Notes under the pieces: model-generated | What the model was told of the DNA's origin: nothing | Database searches by the model: none | The model's input: only the letters and a program-made list of their open reading frames with translations | Assembly (NCBI GenBank): GCA_031549605.1 | Contig: JAVBPM010000061.1 | Span: 1 to 23,607, forward strand | Reading direction: 5' to 3' | Length of the DNA: 23,607 nucleotides | DNA from: WRAI01 sp031549605 | GTDB lineage: Bacteria > Bacillota > Clostridia > Oscillospirales > UBA929 | Program-made: the position numbers and the translations under genes | Shown here: one piece after another, positions 22,724-23,607 of the stretch | Numbering within the stretch: position 1 is the first letter of the stretch | Layout: each line of letters opens with the position of its first letter

Positions 22724-23607
22724 ATGACACACCAACAACTCAGCGCGCTGGTGACGCGCGCGCAGGACGGCGACAACGAGGCGCTGTCGGCGCTCTATCT
22801 GGCGACCAAGGACGCCTCTTATTTCTTTGCGCTGCAGCTGCTGAAAAACGCCGACGACGCGCAGGACGCCTGTGCCGCCACCTATGTCGCCATGGTCGAG
22901 CGCCTCGGCACACTGCGCAATCCGGCGGCGCTGGTGTCGTGGTTGCGCGCCGTATTGCTCAACGAGTGCCGTAAACTGCTGAAAAAGCGCGGTCAAGCGC
23001 CGCTGCCGGAGCGGCCGGACGCATTGCCCGGCGTCGCCGACGACCTCAATGCCGAGTTTCTGCCCCACGACGCGCTGGACAACGCCGAGACGCGCGCGCG
23101 GCTGCAGCAGGCCATCGCCGAGTCACTGTCGGCCGAGCAGCGGGCGGCGCTGCTGTTGTTCTACTATGACGGCAAGCCCATTGCCGAGATTGCCGCCATC
23201 ACGGAGGCGAATGAAAACACTGTGAAGAACCGTTTGTTCGAGAGCCGCCGCAAGCTAAAGGCGGCGCTGGCCGACGAGCGCCGGCAGGGTCTGCTGGCCG
23301 CAACGCCGCTGCTGGGTCTGCTGCTGTCCGATATGGCGTCCCGGTCGGCCATGACCGCGGTGCAAACAGCGGCCGTCGCCCAGAGCGTCACGTCGGCCAC
23401 CGGCGTGGCCATTGGCAGCACGGGTGCTGCGAGCGCTGCCGCTGCCGGTGTCGCCGCCGGCCTTTCGGCCAAGGTCGTGGCTGTTGTCGTCGCCGTGGTT
23501 GTGGCTGCCGGCGGCTTTGCCGCTTTCAAGTTAATCGGCGGCGGCAAGGAAGACCCCGCGCCAACGCCGCCTCCGGCCGTGACGGCCACCGCCACGCCAA
23601 CGCCCGC
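22724..23607 (+). CDS. Sigma-70 family sigma factor fused to a C-terminal transmembrane segment (partial)
   Basis: The first 294 codons of a gene open at the window end, starting at ATG 22724, seven bases after GGAG (22713-22716). Region 2 covers about 15-85 (NADDAQDACAATYVAMVERL, VSWLRAVLLNECRKLLKKRG). Region 4 covers about 125-182 (LSAEQRAALLLFYYDGKPIA, ITEANENTVKNRLFESRRKL). Normal ECF factors end near here. This one continues with an Ala/Thr/Ser-rich linker (about 190-248), a membrane helix (about 250-269, VVAVVVAVVVAAGG) and a Pro/Thr-rich tail (PAPTPPPAVTATATPTP) that looks like the start of an outside domain. It is therefore a membrane-tethered sigma factor. Release or signalling through the membrane is inferred. 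The alternative, an inactive sigma-like sensor, cannot be excluded. Confidence 0.88.
   Translation, partial: MTHQQLSALVTRAQDGDNEALSALYLATKDASYFFALQLLKNADDAQDACAATYVAMVERLGTLRNPAALVSWLRAVLLNECRKLLKKRGQAPLPERPDALPGVADDLNAEFLPHDALDNAETRARLQQAIAESLSAEQRAALLLFYYDGKPIAEIAAITEANENTVKNRLFESRRKLKAALADERRQGLLAATPLLGLLLSDMASRSAMTAVQTAAVAQSVTSATGVAIGSTGAASAAAAGVAAGLSAKVVAVVVAVVVAAGGFAAFKLIGGGKEDPAPTPPPAVTATATPTP

Noticed and set aside
22351..22974. A 207-codon plus-strand frame across the hairpin cluster into the sigma gene.
   Set aside because: It reads through three stem-loops and a strong terminator, has no ribosome binding site, and is out of frame with the sigma factor.

Overview
The window reads as a chromosomal segment from a GC-rich, low-complexity-intergenic member of the Firmicutes, most likely an uncultured anaerobic Clostridia. 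This is an inference. It rests on strong AGGAGG-type ribosome binding sites, frequent GTG/TTG starts, intrinsic terminators, CotH-family and S-layer-homology (SLH) proteins, ECF sigma factors and a corrinoid methyltransferase system typical of acetogenic or gut clostridia. No tRNA, rRNA, CRISPR array or transposase is visible.

Region 1 (1-10104, minus strand) is one probable operon. It starts from a promoter at 10076-10104 and runs through a CDP-glucose 4,6-dehydratase-like gene (rfbG), then three tandem giant CotH-kinase paralogues. Two of these are complete (about 1180 residues) and carry an N-terminal lipobox, a lamin-tail domain, a chitobiase-C-like domain, CotH, Ig-like modules and three SLH repeats. 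The third is cut by the window edge and has an ordinary signal peptide instead of a lipobox.

Region 2 (10105-15105 plus 18500-19725) is a corrinoid methyl-transfer system. The minus strand carries a 2Fe-2S/ASKHA activator and a UroD-family methyltransferase with an HxC...C zinc motif. Divergently on the plus strand lie a PocR-domain AraC regulator and a corrinoid-binding protein. A second UroD-family methyltransferase sits at 18618. The sequence AAAATTTTACnAA stands exactly 27 bases upstream of the -35 start at both methyltransferase promoters, which suggests one regulon. Two tandem 173-bp, full-length hairpin elements with co-changing arms follow the corrinoid gene.

Region 3 (15131-18447, minus strand) separates the corrinoid gene from the second methyltransferase. 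It holds an ECF sigma factor overlapping a single-pass membrane protein (a candidate cognate regulator), and an unrelated multi-pass membrane protein of lower GC with its own promoter.

Region 4 (19791-22319, plus strand) is an envelope-polysaccharide-type operon: a glycosyltransferase-2/GtrA fusion, a NAGPA-type phosphodiester glycosidase and a small membrane protein. A hairpin-dense non-coding stretch (22285-22620) follows, including a 30-bp terminator hairpin present twice. The window ends in an unfinished gene for a sigma factor fused to a C-terminal transmembrane helix and a Pro/Thr-rich outside segment.
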